From Romanomermis culicivorax (lineage: Eukaryota > Nematoda > Enoplea > Mermithida > Mermithidae), in the NCBI GenBank assembly GCA_963922205.1, contig CAWUHX010000007.1, positions 2,542,001 through 2,606,000 on the forward strand: DNA of 64,000 nucleotides. Direction: 5' to 3'. The notes under the pieces are model-generated. The model had not been told where the DNA came from. It did not search any database and was given only the letters and a program-made list of their open reading frames with translations. The stretch's first letter is position 1, and every line of letters starts with the position of its first letter. Positions 10,527 through 21,267 of this stretch are shown piece after piece. Made by a program: the position numbers and the translations under genes.

Positions 10527-11606
10527 CTAGTGGCGATGATCACTGGCGGCTGTTTGAACGCAGCAACCGGAGCCGACGTCCGGGCCATAGGGGGCAGCGA
10601 CGTGGTGTGGGTGGGTTACCGTAGTCGTAGCAGCAGTTGTCTGAACTGTAGGCGTTTGCGATGTGACCGTTGGCGGAATCGTGGTAGCAGTGGACGTGGC
10701 GGCATCCACGTCCATAGGAGGCGGTGGAAACGGGACTTTGAACTCATCTTTCGGCGGGTTTTTCAAAGCTTCCAGACGACGTTGGATCTCAGCGTCCCTA
10801 TGCAACGGGCTAATAAAGTCCGTCAACTTGGGCAGTGACCGGCGGAACTGGCGGCGATGTGCCTCTTGGTAGAAACCGGTCGAACGTACCTGGCGTGTTT
10901 GCTCGCTTTGAGTACGGTGGGGCAGTACATCATTGTGGCGTTCGTGTTGACGACTATCTTGGCTGGTTGGTTGGGGTTGCTTTGTTTCTCTACGGTGGCG
11001 ATCATCACGGGAGTGTGACTCGTGACGTGACCGGTGGCTATCGGGTTGATGAGCAGGTGGTAGTTTCGTTGCCGGCGCTGCTGTTTTGGAGGAGGCGACT
11101 TTGGGTTTCGGCGTTGACGTGGCGTGCGAAGATCTTTCAGCCTCTTCACGGGCTCTCTGTTTATCGCGTTGTTCGCGGCGTCGAGTTGTACGTTCGCTGG
11201 GCGTTCTGCCGCGCTCAGCACGCGAAGTGCTGGGTGGCGGCGTTCGCCGCGTGCTCGGTTCGTCCGTTGTTCGTGTTTTGTGGGATTTGCGGTACGCCGA
11301 TTCTTCCTGAAGATGTTGTTTTCGCTTTGTTGAGTGTTCATACCGGCCGGGTCTTCGGATAGGATTACCATAGCGATCTAGAGCCGGCGCGGACGTGCTG
11401 GGTGCCTGTGGGGTTTGAACATCCACAGGCGCCGTCGGCGGCACTAGAGTTGCGGGTTGCGGCGGTTGCGGCATCGGTTGCGGTTGCAATGTGATCGGCG
11501 GCGGTAAGGGAGCCGGTGTTTGCACGACGGGTTGTACCATTACCGTAGCCGTTTGGGCGACTTGCGGGACCGGGGCGATCAACGTCGGTGGAGGCAACAA
11601 AATTCA
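10527..11606 (-). CDS. Pro- and Arg/Ser/His-rich accessory ORF
   Basis: About 357 residues in the same frame as the exonuclease ORF and the acidic ORF, separated from the latter only by one TGA (11604-11606) with no in-frame ATG at its start. It begins with P/Q/V-rich sequence and moves into a long, very basic, Arg/Ser/His/Thr-rich stretch. It ends with a [12 protein letters not shown] motif and T-rich sequence. The composition suggests a disordered nucleic-acid-binding region, perhaps a nucleocapsid-like or packaging function. This is inference from composition only. The lack of its own start supports its being the C-terminal part of one large accessory polyprotein. Confidence 0.55.
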
Positions 11607-12290
11607 TTGTATCTCGTCCTTTAGTGCTGCTGGGAAATCTTTCCACTGATGTTTAGGGAACAACATACTGGGCGGCGGTGGCGGAAAATGATACGCGGCG
11701 AGCGCTGCGGCCAAGGCGTCCCATTGAGTAGCTGAAATAATCTGTTGCGAAAAATGTACGGGAGCACTATACCTGGCTGCGGCAACGGTGGCAATTATCA
11801 GAGGTCCCGGCAAAACTGCCGGTGTCGCCAAATATATTCGTGGGTCCACAGCGGGTGCCGTGGTAGGTATCATGGCGGCGGGTTCTATAAGGGCGACGTC
11901 CATAGACGTAGATTGATCTACCGTGCTTTCTTCGGGTATATCGGTCAACATTTGTTCTGACGTCATCATTTCGGAATCAATTGTGGTGGGTTGGATGGGA
12001 GTAGATTCGTCCATCGGAGCCGGAGCAATATTGGAAATTTCGTCGAGCGTGAGTTTCAAGAAATCGGAGATCTGCGCAGCAGTTGCCGTTATATCAGATG
12101 GTGCAGCGGACATAGGAAGGGCCGATGCGTCTGTTGACGGCGGCAGCTTCGCTATGTTGAGATCGAAAACTGGCGTATCGAGTAGCTCATCATCGGCAGG
12201 TTCGACTTCGACATCGATGGGGGGTTCGAGTAGTTCATCGGCAGTGAGCGTTTGCACCGAAGCCGTAGTCGGCATGGGGTACGCGTACAC
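11604..12290 (-). CDS. acidic/Pro-rich accessory ORF
   Basis: A 228-residue product, strongly acidic in its first half (EVEPADDELLDTP and similar) and proline/alanine-rich at its end (HFPPPPPSMLFP). It continues the exonuclease frame after a TGA at 12342-12344. The sequence between the two (about 51 nt) is open in frame, so exonuclease and acidic segment may originally have been one protein. No enzyme motif is visible. The tail has a W-x-DFPAAL segment that could be a short folded motif. The decayed left-hand element has a similarly composed segment at 3468-3929. Confidence 0.6.
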   Translation of the reverse strand: MYAYPMPTTASVQTLTADELLEPPIDVEVEPADDELLDTPVFDLNIAKLPPSTDASALPMSAAPSDITATAAQISDFLKLTLDEISNIAPAPMDESTPIQPTTIDSEMMTSEQMLTDIPEESTVDQSTSMDVALIEPAAMIPTTAPAVDPRIYLATPAVLPGPLIIATVAAARYSAPVHFSQQIISATQWDALAAALAAYHFPPPPPSMLFPKHQWKDFPAALKDEIQ

Positions 12291-12341
12291 CGGCGCGGGG
12301 AACGAAAAACGGTTTTGAAAATCGATGAGCGCAATAAACGA

Positions 12342-14252
12342 TCAGTAAAAATGGAAACGGCTGTGTGGATTGGCCGTATAGTCGTGTTCATCGATTTCAA
12401 TTTCTTCGACGGACGTTTCCATGTGGAAGTCTTCGATGAACACAATCGGGCGCAAGGCAAACCGATTGCAAATATACGCGCCGGGATCGCTGGAGAAACT
12501 CAGTTCTCGTTCCGGGATGCGGTTCGAGTTGGGATTGCCGTCGCTGCCATACCACATGCACTCGTAGAATGCGGCGCGTATTTCTGGTTTCATCGATTGA
12601 GCGTGGCGAAGAAGAACGTCGTTGACGGAGGCATATTCTGCGGTGGAACACGGCAATGCAAGAAGCGCAGCCAATGGCATGAAAGAAGTCAGCTTTCCGA
12701 ACCAGTCTCCGTCCACCTGTAAAAAATTAAGAATGGTGGAGGGGTGATAACGATAATGAGTACCATAATAGGTGCGCTCGCGTAGGGGTTGATCGGCGGC
12801 AACGCGTTCTGTCCAGAGATCATCAACCTCGTGATGAAGCGGCGGTAACGCGGGATCATTGTATGGGATCGGATCGCGGATGGCCAACTTGTATATCGGG
12901 GAAACCGGAAAGTTGAGCAGCTCGATAATCCGGTCGGTGAGGTTGCTCTTCATGGCCGACGTGACGGCCGCTTGGAGGCGTTTGGGATCGTCGAACATGG
13001 ATCGTGGTTTGAGAGCCGGATCTTCATCATCGGAAACGTCCGGTGATTTGTTCCATTCGTCTTTTTGTTTCTTTTTCTTTTTCTTTGGCGCTTTCGGAAC
13101 GGGGAGAAGTTTCGGGTGAGTTGTGCGCGTCAAAGCTTTGACGTCCCGGAAGCCATTGGTTACCGTTCCTAAACAAAAAGACCGACAGTGGTCAGACGCT
13201 GTGCAATCATACATGAAAAATTTGTAAGCCAAAAGAACTTCGTCTCGCATAATCGTGGGTAAGGCGACTTGCGATGTCGTCGGGTATACTCGGTTGGTGT
13301 AGTCGGGGGGCAAGGCATCCGACAACGCGACGTTGTTAAAGGTGGCGATAACGTATTCGGCGAGGTGGTCGATTTCGGCGGCATCCAGCGAGTCGTGGGG
13401 CAACAACGCGGGGGCGTTGTAAACCTCGGGAATGAAACCGTAGCGACCAAAAGCCAAAAACAACAACAGCGGATAGTAGGCGTCGAGGGCCCCGTAGGCA
13501 AGGACGTTGGATTGCAGGAACGACGTGGTCGGGTTGTTGAAGAAACGCAGGGCTGCTGGGAAGCGTAGCGTGAGCTTTGAAACGTCCAGCGCCCACATGG
13601 CGGAAGCGGTTGCTTTTAGCGTACATTTTTCGGGGAAGAAGCCAATTCGTCGCCCCAGCTCGTACAGTGGCGGGGATATGTCGATGTTTCGAATAACGCG
13701 GTACACGTCGAAATGAATGGCTTTTACGACGGGATCTTTGTTTTTCTTTTGCCAATTGGTCCGGAATTGAGTACCCAGAAGAGCATATATTCCCGCCCAG
13801 TCGTCGGCTCCATCGAAGGAAATTATGATGGTGTGTTCGCCGTCGACTAGGGAGAATAGCGCGGTCCAGTCTTCCGGGGTAGCGGTGAACGTTTCGAAGA
13901 CAAACATCGTGCCGTTCGGGAATGCAAGTTGAACATACCGGGGGTAGCTAGACGCCGTGGGGTCGGCTGGCATGGGCACGGTGAACTGGAAATGTTTTAT
14001 ATCAGCGGCCATGATCGATTCGGTGTCGAAGCCGACCAGCGTATAGCCATGGAAGTTTGGTGTGGGTGGGGCGGCCAAGGCCTGCCCCAAACTTCCGGAT
14101 GAAAGAAATATCGGTGGCGGCAAGACATTCGGGGGTCGTGCGTACATGGATATGTACCACGACTCCAAATCGGCGATGCGAGTCAGGCGTTTGACATTGT
14201 TTTCTAAACAAGAGCGAGCGCGATATTCATCATGTGACACATGGGGCACCAA
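12342..14252 (-). CDS. DEDDy 3'-5' exonuclease-like protein
   Basis: A 636-residue ORF downstream of pol. Near the N-terminus it has the signature of RNase D/WRN-type 3'-5' exonucleases: VGFDTES with D76 and E78 (motif I), a beta strand reading YVQLAF and then FVFET, a D150/D151 region (IIISFDGADDW, motif II), and AYGALDAYYPLLL with Y253 and D257 (YxxxD, motif III). All four acidic residues and the motif III tyrosine are present, so the fold is predicted to be active as a two-metal exonuclease on DNA or RNA. A lysine-rich segment (about residues 390-400) could be a nuclear localisation signal. The remaining 300 residues resemble nothing I know. It lies about 1 kb after integrase and is probably expressed by splicing. 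It ends at TGA and the frame reopens immediately afterwards. Confidence 0.85.
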   Translation of the reverse strand: MVPHVSHDEYRARSCLENNVKRLTRIADLESWYISMYARPPNVLPPPIFLSSGSLGQALAAPPTPNFHGYTLVGFDTESIMAADIKHFQFTVPMPADPTASSYPRYVQLAFPNGTMFVFETFTATPEDWTALFSLVDGEHTIIISFDGADDWAGIYALLGTQFRTNWQKKNKDPVVKAIHFDVYRVIRNIDISPPLYELGRRIGFFPEKCTLKATASAMWALDVSKLTLRFPAALRFFNNPTTSFLQSNVLAYGALDAYYPLLLFLAFGRYGFIPEVYNAPALLPHDSLDAAEIDHLAEYVIATFNNVALSDALPPDYTNRVYPTTSQVALPTIMRDEVLLAYKFFMYDCTASDHCRSFCLGTVTNGFRDVKALTRTTHPKLLPVPKAPKKKKKKQKDEWNKSPDVSDDEDPALKPRSMFDDPKRLQAAVTSAMKSNLTDRIIELLNFPVSPIYKLAIRDPIPYNDPALPPLHHEVDDLWTERVAADQPLRERTYYGTHYRYHPSTILNFLQVDGDWFGKLTSFMPLAALLALPCSTAEYASVNDVLLRHAQSMKPEIRAAFYECMWYGSDGNPNSNRIPERELSFSSDPGAYICNRFALRPIVFIEDFHMETSVEEIEIDEHDYTANPHSRFHFY

Positions 14253-14411
14253 ATCGAAAGAGCAAAATGGGAATTAAAGGATGATATAAACGTGAAGCAG
14301 GAGGGAGGCGGGGTGTTGCTTTCGATTCGTTAGGAGGGCACATGCTCGGAGAAGACGTTGGCTTGGGCGGCGATGTCACCTTGATGGGCGCATTTGGACA
14401 ACTGGATCGGG

Positions 14412-14762
14412 CTACGATAGCGAGATAATGAGAGTTGTCGTATGCGGAAATAAAAGCAGCAGCTGGTTGTGGACTGAGGAGGCCACAACTTGACGATGGC
14501 GGGGATCGCGGCAGCTGACCATGGGTCTCTGGCGCAAACTACGGAATGGGGGAGTTACCCATGGGGTCCCAAGCAAAGAGCATGCAAGAATAAGCAGCAA
14601 AAGCATAAAATGGAGAAAAATACCGTCGCAGGCGAAGCTTAGATCGTTTTGGTGGGGCTGCTGCTCGGCCCAACGTACGTATCGTTCGTTGACGTTTATC
14701 GATTCAGGATACGGCCGAGGCTCGTCGGCCGTGGAGGTGGATCCAGTCGACGGCGTCATCAT
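14412..14762 (-). CDS. small ORF with one membrane segment
   Basis: A 116-residue frame with a single strongly hydrophobic stretch (about residues 49-68, FLHFMLLLLILACSLL) flanked by polar sequence. It sits between pol and the exonuclease ORF, where envelope genes lie in env-bearing elements. It is far too short and has no furin site, cysteine pattern or fusion-peptide-like region, so I do not call it env. It may be a chance frame. Confidence 0.25.
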   Translation of the reverse strand: MMTPSTGSTSTADEPRPYPESINVNERYVRWAEQQPHQNDLSFACDGIFLHFMLLLLILACSLLGTPWVTPPFRSLRQRPMVSCRDPRHRQVVASSVHNQLLLLFPHTTTLIISLS

Positions 14763-14944
14763 TTTGAAAAAATAAATTTAAGGAGCGGCTGGAAAATGCG
14801 ATTATTGCGGATGGAAGCGAAAAGTGGAAATGGAATAGTAAAAGAATAAGCCGCTGAAAGGTGAAGAAAGTGTAAAGTAAGAAAATGCAAACACTACCGT
14901 TACGAAAAGCAACACAAACACCACTATGTTAATGGGGACTACAA

Positions 14945-15187
14945 TCAACCTTTCCCAATTAGTCTTATGAGAGTGATAGCGGCCAGGGTCGGGCGGAAAT
15001 AAACCGAATGGCCTCGTGCTGAACAGAACCTATCATTAAAGAAGAAACCCCCTCCTATCATAATACGTGGGGACCGGGGCAGGATGTAAGGTGATGTTGT
15101 AAAGTCGGCCGAGTGCTTGGAAAAGACGGGTCGAAGGGAAGTGTTTCGAAACTGCTGTGCATCCTTGCTCATCAACGAGGTCGCCAT
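14945..15187 (-). CDS. small ORF after splice acceptor
   Basis: An 80-residue frame whose ATG (15187) lies 3 nt after a good 3' splice site. It starts the accessory region just after the pol stop. Composition is unremarkable, with basic residues and a glycine-phenylalanine patch (GGGFFFND). Function is unknown. It could be the short first exon or leader peptide of the spliced accessory message. Confidence 0.35.
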   Translation of the reverse strand: MATSLMSKDAQQFRNTSLRPVFSKHSADFTTSPYILPRSPRIMIGGGFFFNDRFCSARGHSVYFRPTLAAITLIRLIGKG

Positions 15188-15190
15188 GAT

Positions 15191-15212
15191 CTAAATTAAA
15201 CAAACGTAAAGA
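15191..15212 (-). promoter_or_regulatory. putative splice acceptor for accessory mRNA
   Basis: The sense strand reads GTTTGTTTAATTTAG immediately before ATCATGGCG. This pyrimidine/T-rich tract plus AG, placed just after the pol ORF, fits an acceptor joined to the donor in the 5' LTR (GGGTAAAC at about 22222-22228). Confidence 0.45.
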
Positions 15213-15269
15213 TTATTTACAATGCGGCGTGATGAGCGCCGTATCACAAAAGAAAAATTTCAAAGCAAA

Positions 15270-18230
15270 CTATTGCCGGCGAGAAGTGTGGGGCATACGT
15301 GGTCCACCTTGTTCATTTTCGAAAGCGTCCTTTGCCGGTCGTGGAACAAACGGTTTTAAACATGTTATGGAGACGGTCTGCAGGCGGCTGGGCGCATCGA
15401 GTGAGTCGATTGTGACAACATTTTCGGCTGCGTGGGAGGCGTCCGTGATAAGAAAAGGTCCGATAGAGTCGGGTTGAATTTTGTTGGCTTTGCGCATGTT
15501 AGTTAAAAGAACCAAGTCGTTGATGACGAACTCGCGTTTTCGGGCTTTGCGATCAAAGTATTCTTTGCTAGCGGCGGCTGCGGCATCGAGGTTTGCTTTA
15601 ATTTTTTCGTGCATTTTGATTTGTGCTTGGGTGAGGATATGCTGATAGGCATCGTAATTCAACGGCAAAGTGAGTCGGCGGGCGCAGTCGTAGTCGAAGG
15701 TGATGCGCGGCTCATATCCTCGTAGTAAACTGAAAGGCGAGTGACGGGTAGCTGTGTGCGGCGTGGCGTTGTAGGCGAACACGGCGTAGGGCAGGTAGCG
15801 CTCCCAGTTGTCTGGATTGTCGGCGGTATACTTTTTTAGCTGGGCGATCAATGTTTGATTGAAACGTTCGACCATTCCCTTGCACTGGGGGTGGTATGCC
15901 GTCGTTTTAACCTTCCGAACTTTGAGAAGCTCGCATATATCTTGCATAAGCTTTGATGTAAAACATCCACCTTGGTCGGAGAGGAGGACAAGCGGGCTAC
16001 CGTGCGTAAGGACAACGTTGTTGATGAAACATTCCACTATTGTTGAAGCTTTTTGATCTGGTATCCGGTGCGCGGACACGAATTTTGTAAAGTAATCCTG
16101 AAAAACAATAACATATGGGTGTTTCTCACCTACAGGGGAAATGTTGACGATGTCGGTTGCCACGATTTCAAATGGGTGTTTGGGTTGAATTGGCAGTAGT
16201 GGCGGGGGCGGTGACGTGCGGGGCATTGTTAGTTGGCAAATTTTGCAAGTTTTAATCCAATCTCGAACGTTTTCTTCCATGCCGGGCCACCAAAAGTGAG
16301 CTTTAATTGCTGCTAGCATGTGGTTTGTTCCTTGATGATTCAAAATTTTTGCGCCATGGAATTGGTGAAGAGTTTGGTCGACCATGGAGGCGGGTACGAC
16401 TAATTGCTTGACCTCTTTAAGTTGACGATACAAAATTTGGTCTTGGAGGAAGAAAATCGGTGGATGTTTGGCGACGTTATCTGTTCTGAGGGTGGTGACG
16501 ATTTTTGTTATGGCTGGGTCCGCCGCTTGAGCTTTCAAAACTTCCTCGTGGGCAGCTATCGTAATGACCTCTGCCGGGGGCGGTTCGTGGTCGACAGCTG
16601 CTGGCATTGAATTAGAGAGTGTGGGTTGACTGATTGTCTTTTTCGTCATTGCATGGGTGATGGCGTTGATTTCGGCGTCGACTTTCGTGGGCGGTGAGGC
16701 CCCTGCTGGGCGTGTTTCCGGTACTGTTAAGTCGGTTTCCGTAGTTGCACCAGCAGGGTGAAAATTCTCATGGAAAATGGTGGCGGTCAAATTTTCAGCG
16801 GTCTGGATTGGGGATTTGTCGCGGTCGTCCTTCCTGGACAGGAAATCGGCACAAGCGTTGTCTTTTACCTTAATGTATTCAACTTTATAATCGTAGTCCT
16901 GGAGGCTAATGGCGAAACGTTGGAGGCGTGAGTTTCGATGTTTTTCGTCTTTGAGCCATTCGAGCGGCTTGTGATCGGTGCGGACAATAACTTTTTGGCC
17001 GTACACATAGTGGCGGTACATCCGGAAGCCATAGACAATGGCGAGGCATTCACGCTCAGTTGTACTGTAGCGGGTTTCGGCATCAGTGAGTATGCGACTA
17101 TTGTAGGCAATGACCCATTGATCGTTTCCGTTTTCTTGATACAAAATTGCTCCAATGGTGGTTGTGCTGGCGTCGGTTTGGATAACGAATTGCCCTTTGC
17201 CATCGTAAACTGGGTAGCGGAGAAAAGGCGATGACGTAAGGGCGGTTTTGATACCTTCGAATGCGGCGTGGTGTTCGTCCGTGGCGATATATTGGGCGTC
17301 TTTATGTAGAAGTCCGTACAAAGGACTGGACAATGTTGCCAAATTCGGGATAAAGCGTTTGCACCATTGGACTAAGCCTAAAAAACTTTGCATATCTTTT
17401 TTGGTCTTTAGGAATTCGTATTCGGCGATAGCTTTGACTTTCTCCGGATCGGCTGCTATTCCGCGAGCGCTAAGAAGATGTCCCAAAAATTTGACTTGCG
17501 GCGGCAGGAATTCGCATTTGTCCGGCCGAAGCGTAAGGTTGGCTGCGCGGAGGGCGTCCAAAATGATTTGTAAATGTTCCAAATGTTCTTCAAACAAATT
17601 CGAGAAAATAATAATATCGTCAATATAAATGAGACAAATCTTCCAAATATACGGGCGGAGAATTCTTTCCATTAGACGTTGAAATTCGGCAGGCGCGTTT
17701 TTCAGGCCGAACAGTAAAACTTTGAATCGAAACAAACCTTCTTGGCAGATGAAGGTTGTTTTATCGCGGGAGTCCGCGTCGAGGGGTACCTGACAATATC
17801 CGGCTTTGAGATCGAGCGTGGTGAAAAATTTCGTGTGTCCCATTGCGTCCAAATAGTCGTCAATGCGCGGGATCGGAAATTCGTCGCTTGGCGTGACGTC
17901 GTTTATTCCATGGTAGTCGACAACGGGTCTCCATGAGTCATCTCTCTTTTTTACCAAGAACAGCGGTGCGGCCCAGGGCGAGCGGGATGGTTTGATAAAA
18001 TTGTTGTCGAGCATTTCTTGGATATGGCGGCGTACAATCGGTCTTTGCTCCATTGCGGCGCGGTAATAATGGCGGGAAATGGGTTTTGCGGTGCTGGTGT
18101 CGATACTGATGGTCAACTCGCTGGTTATAGTTGGTTTGTCGCTGGGAAGGCTGAAGACATCATGGTGTTGTCGAAGCATCTTGAGGGCTTTTGCTTTTTG
18201 CGCGGCAGAAACGTAAGTTTTTTCGGTCAT
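15270..18230 (-). CDS. pol: Pol: reverse transcriptase, RNase H, integrase
   Basis: A 986-residue ORF with no internal stop. The reverse transcriptase core (about residues 40-270) shows LDLKAGY (139-145) and YIDD (202-205). RNase H follows with TDAS (D353), TERE (about 391-394), RTDHKPL (D419) and ACADFLSR (D462). The integrase has an HHCC zinc domain (H622/H625, H632, C662, C665) and the DDE triad (TDIV D693, SDQGG D752, VERFN E788), then a C-terminal domain with NDLVLL and a GPF motif. The order places it with Ty3/gypsy-like elements. The ORF begins in the +1 frame relative to protease with a 71-nt overlap, so synthesis needs a frameshift (or an old indel disrupted a fusion). It is the best-preserved gene of the element. 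Confidence 0.95.
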   Translation of the reverse strand: MTEKTYVSAAQKAKALKMLRQHHDVFSLPSDKPTITSELTISIDTSTAKPISRHYYRAAMEQRPIVRRHIQEMLDNNFIKPSRSPWAAPLFLVKKRDDSWRPVVDYHGINDVTPSDEFPIPRIDDYLDAMGHTKFFTTLDLKAGYCQVPLDADSRDKTTFICQEGLFRFKVLLFGLKNAPAEFQRLMERILRPYIWKICLIYIDDIIIFSNLFEEHLEHLQIILDALRAANLTLRPDKCEFLPPQVKFLGHLLSARGIAADPEKVKAIAEYEFLKTKKDMQSFLGLVQWCKRFIPNLATLSSPLYGLLHKDAQYIATDEHHAAFEGIKTALTSSPFLRYPVYDGKGQFVIQTDASTTTIGAILYQENGNDQWVIAYNSRILTDAETRYSTTERECLAIVYGFRMYRHYVYGQKVIVRTDHKPLEWLKDEKHRNSRLQRFAISLQDYDYKVEYIKVKDNACADFLSRKDDRDKSPIQTAENLTATIFHENFHPAGATTETDLTVPETRPAGASPPTKVDAEINAITHAMTKKTISQPTLSNSMPAAVDHEPPPAEVITIAAHEEVLKAQAADPAITKIVTTLRTDNVAKHPPIFFLQDQILYRQLKEVKQLVVPASMVDQTLHQFHGAKILNHQGTNHMLAAIKAHFWWPGMEENVRDWIKTCKICQLTMPRTSPPPPLLPIQPKHPFEIVATDIVNISPVGEKHPYVIVFQDYFTKFVSAHRIPDQKASTIVECFINNVVLTHGSPLVLLSDQGGCFTSKLMQDICELLKVRKVKTTAYHPQCKGMVERFNQTLIAQLKKYTADNPDNWERYLPYAVFAYNATPHTATRHSPFSLLRGYEPRITFDYDCARRLTLPLNYDAYQHILTQAQIKMHEKIKANLDAAAAASKEYFDRKARKREFVINDLVLLTNMRKANKIQPDSIGPFLITDASHAAENVVTIDSLDAPSRLQTVSITCLKPFVPRPAKDAFENEQGGPRMPHTSRRQ

Positions 18231-19404
18231 TTTGTTTAGGGCGTACTCCAGCTTTTGTTGTCCAGCTTTGTTGTTTGTGTGCGGCTGGCTCGTGGTCAGT
18301 TATGTAGCGGTCGGCGGCAGCGGTTGCTATCTGGCAGTTGGCGTGGGTTTCGGAATACTCTAGTGTGTGCTTTGCCATTGCGATGAGCTGATTTGGTCTG
18401 AGTTTGATGCTGTTTGGTGTGTTGTTAATGAAGAGGAGCGGACAATGACCGTTGGTGATGTTGACCACTGCGGTTTTGACTGGAAGTTCTGCGGCTACGT
18501 TATCGGTGGCGAGGGGTTGTACGATCACGTCGGGAATGGTTGCCGATGTTGTGGGAAAAACGATACCTTTGACCCATTGTTGACAGTGTGGCGAAATCGA
18601 GACGGAAACTTGGGCGACGAGAAAGATCGGTTCGGCGAGCTCGGTAACCTCCAGCTGCCGTGGGGGCGGTTGGTGTGGACTAGGTTGAGCCTGCCGTATC
18701 GGTTGTTCAACTTCGATTTCTTCGGGTTGGCTGAAAATATCGGATTTATCGTCATAGAAACTTACTCGTTCGTCCTCTGGTATTTCTTCTAGGACATTGT
18801 TGTTGGGGGTGTTCAGGAACAATTCCGTTCGAGGGGGGACCGAGGCGATTACCTTAAGCCGCAGTTTGACGTCTTGAATTTCTATGTAATTGTCTTTAAA
18901 ATTCAAAATGGCGTGGATATCTGGGTGGGCGAGGAAATCGGTCGCGATGATACATTGGTCGTTTCCATCGTCATCGAGGATTACGCATTTGATCATGTGC
19001 TCTCCGAAGGCGGATTCCATTGTAACGACTACCGGGCCATGAGCATTGACAACGGCGCCATCGGCTACTTTGATTTTTCCGCAAATCGGGAGTTGGAGCG
19101 ATTGTTTGTCGAAAGCGCGTTTGACTAAGCCTGATGACAAAACGGAGCATTGGGCACCTGTGTCGATGAGCGCGTGTGCTTTAACGGCTCCAATTTTGAT
19201 TGGAATTTGAAAGGCTCTCGTGGAAGCGTACTTGCGGACAAAGGACTTGGAAGATGGCATAAGGTTATCAATTTGACAGATGGACGAGCGAATGTGGCAG
19301 GGGTCTTGAAAAGCGCAGCCCGTTGCGTTCCAACAGACTATGCTGGGGCTAACGATGGGTGTGGCGGAAGCGATTTCTTTGGATGGGATAACCATATTGG
19401 CCAT
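18160..19404 (-). CDS. pro: retroelement aspartic protease segment
   Basis: A 414-residue frame. The catalytic motif [11 protein letters not shown] has its aspartate at about residue 81. A later ATDFLAHPD segment matches the conserved second half of retropepsin-like proteases. It is in exactly the same frame as both gag segments upstream, separated from them only by stop codons, so gag and protease were probably one polyprotein. The last 71 nt overlap pol in another frame. The ATG at 19404 is unlikely to be a genuine start. Residues beyond about 200 are a Pro/Glu-rich linker towards RT. Confidence 0.85.
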   Translation of the reverse strand: MANMVIPSKEIASATPIVSPSIVCWNATGCAFQDPCHIRSSICQIDNLMPSSKSFVRKYASTRAFQIPIKIGAVKAHALIDTGAQCSVLSSGLVKRAFDKQSLQLPICGKIKVADGAVVNAHGPVVVTMESAFGEHMIKCVILDDDGNDQCIIATDFLAHPDIHAILNFKDNYIEIQDVKLRLKVIASVPPRTELFLNTPNNNVLEEIPEDERVSFYDDKSDIFSQPEEIEVEQPIRQAQPSPHQPPPRQLEVTELAEPIFLVAQVSVSISPHCQQWVKGIVFPTTSATIPDVIVQPLATDNVAAELPVKTAVVNITNGHCPLLFINNTPNSIKLRPNQLIAMAKHTLEYSETHANCQIATAAADRYITDHEPAAHKQQSWTTKAGVRPKQNDRKNLRFCRAKSKSPQDASTTP

Positions 19405-20079
19405 TGATGTCGATTGATTGTTAATGCGTGTTTCGAGCGCGGGTATTGACGCTGTATTCGGTGCAGGAAGTGGGGGTAGGGTTATCTGTAACTCTGAAGA
19501 TTGAGAACTAGCGCGCGATGAATCTGTCGGCGTCGTGACATATGGGGCCGGTACAGCATTGTAATGGATATGTTGTTCCCACGGTGCCAGAAATTGATGG
19601 TTCGGGTAAACGGCGTAGGTATTCTGAACAAAATCATGTGGGCGCTGTATAGAGTTACCTTCGTAAAAATGGTTTCACGTGCCGCGGGCGTAGTTTGTGC
19701 CTCGTTGGGGCGGTCCTCTGCAGCGGGGTCGCCTATCGCATTGTCCACGAATGTCGTTCGAATTGGTTCGGAAATTGGCTTGCCGTGGGTGGGCAGCGTA
19801 ATTTGGGCGGTTTGATTCAAGTCGGGTTAACTGTTGAGCGTTTTGCCGCTTGAGCCAGACGCAATCTTCGGTGTTGTGGGTGCGGGATTTGTGGGCATCG
19901 CACCAAAGACCTGTAGGTTGCGTCGTGCGTGCGGGGTCTCGGCTGGCAGATCGGTCGAAGCGATTGGTGTACGGCTCTCTGCTTTGAGATTGATGGCGTG
20001 GACTTTGTTGCCTGTTGTTGGTTATCGTTTCATCAGGGCGTTGTCGGGATTTTCGTTCTTCATAGTCGCGGTCGTATCA
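19405..20079 (-). pseudogene. gag: Gag nucleocapsid segment with CXXH zinc knuckle
   Basis: Reading through the TGA at 20077-20079, in the capsid frame, gives a basic R/Q/S-rich region. It is followed by a zinc-knuckle-like WCDAH..THNTEDCVWLK motif (C-x2-H-x5-H-x4-C type, as in some gypsy-like Gag proteins). A second in-frame TGA lies at 19675-19677. The frame then stays open into the protease. The knuckle is too well formed to be chance, so this is the missing nucleocapsid part of Gag, cut off in this copy by stop codons. Confidence 0.6.
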
Positions 20080-21264
20080 CTGAATTAATTGCTCCAATCG
20101 TATTTCCGTGCGCAGCCGCTGTGGGGGCGGTGGCTCAATCGCTTGTGGTTGAAAGGAAACGAATTTAGTGGGTGGTGGTGTCGAATTTTGTGGCCTGCGG
20201 TCCGTAGATGGAGAGCGCTCGCGGTAGCGGTGCTGGGGGCGATCCATACTGCGGCGGCGTTCAAAACGGCGATCAAATGGTTGCGGCGACTTCAGTGGTG
20301 GTACATCCTGATCGGCTTTATTTACAAGGATGGGTCGTTCCCCCGTTCTGATTTCGGCTTTGGTTGCATTGAGGACACTACGGGCTTTAGCTACGGCGTC
20401 GGCCAATTGTTGGACATTTGTGAAGCCTTTTGCTTGTTCCCCAATTGTTAGTTGATAGAAAACAGGCATTTTGGTCAAAAAGGTGTCAATTACTTGTTTG
20501 TGCCGAAAAGTTTGATCTTCATGCTGATACAATAATTGTACATAAGTCATTACCTTACTCAGAAACGCAGCGGGTTCTTCTCCAACTTCTGGGGTGATTG
20601 ACGCGAGTTCGCGTTTGAGAGTCATCGGGTTGCAATCGGGAGCCAATTGGAACATGAGTAAGTGTTTGGCGTCTTCGTACCGCGTCATATCTTGGATCAT
20701 ATCGCTCGGCGTATCGTGGGTGAGTCGGCGTAGGGCACTCATCTTTACGTGGTTGGAGGCGTCGTAGCCGAACTCATTTTCCAGGCGGATGAAGAAACGT
20801 AACAGGCGTTTATTTGTTGCGGCGCCGTCGATAATCAACGGGTGCATGTTGTCGACGATTGTTTTGATGCGGCTATCTTCCTCACGATGAGACGTGCGCC
20901 GCATGTCGTACTGAGGATTCGGATGTTCATAATAATCCTCTGGTGGATAATCTGAGAAACCGAAATGGTTTGCCGCGGGGGGTGGGCGTCTTTGAAGCGC
21001 GGAACGGTGTAACCCTTCATCGGCGCGCGTAGTGCGGGCGAATTCGTTATTATACAGGGTATCCGTTGATGGTGCTTTGGGTTTAACTTGATTCGGTAGC
21101 CTGCCAAAGACTGGAGCCGGTTCAGTTTCACGGAGAGTTTGGTTTGGGATATAAATATCTCTTGTTTCCTCACCGTGAAACCGTGAGGACACCAGCGGCG
21201 GTCTTGGTGTGGGCGGATTGCGCACATTAGTTGCGGCGGCAGTTGTAGAAATCAATTGTTGCAT
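20077..21264 (-). CDS. gag: Gag capsid segment
   Basis: A 395-residue frame. After a disordered N-terminus, residues about 125-310 form a helical retrotransposon-capsid-like region ([49 protein letters not shown]). An Arg-rich linker with [15 protein letters not shown] follows, in front of the zinc knuckle. It is in frame with the N-terminal segment (ending at 21268) across a single TAA followed by CAA ATG. It assembles the virus-like particle in related elements. Confidence 0.75.
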   Translation of the reverse strand: MQQLISTTAAATNVRNPPTPRPPLVSSRFHGEETRDIYIPNQTLRETEPAPVFGRLPNQVKPKAPSTDTLYNNEFARTTRADEGLHRSALQRRPPPAANHFGFSDYPPEDYYEHPNPQYDMRRTSHREEDSRIKTIVDNMHPLIIDGAATNKRLLRFFIRLENEFGYDASNHVKMSALRRLTHDTPSDMIQDMTRYEDAKHLLMFQLAPDCNPMTLKRELASITPEVGEEPAAFLSKVMTYVQLLYQHEDQTFRHKQVIDTFLTKMPVFYQLTIGEQAKGFTNVQQLADAVAKARSVLNATKAEIRTGERPILVNKADQDVPPLKSPQPFDRRFERRRSMDRPQHRYRERSPSTDRRPQNSTPPPTKFVSFQPQAIEPPPPQRLRTEIRLEQLIQ

Positions 21265-21267
21265 TTG

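Noticed and set aside
10835..11362. 175-residue + strand ORF and other + ORFs at 10455-11333
   Set aside because: Antisense shadows of the GC-rich Arg/Pro-rich accessory ORF.
11923..12722. + strand ORFs of 131 and 156 aa
   Set aside because: Antisense to the exonuclease and acidic ORFs; no motif.
14412..14762. Envelope gene candidate
   Set aside because: Only 116 residues with a single hydrophobic stretch, no cleavage site or cysteine pattern.
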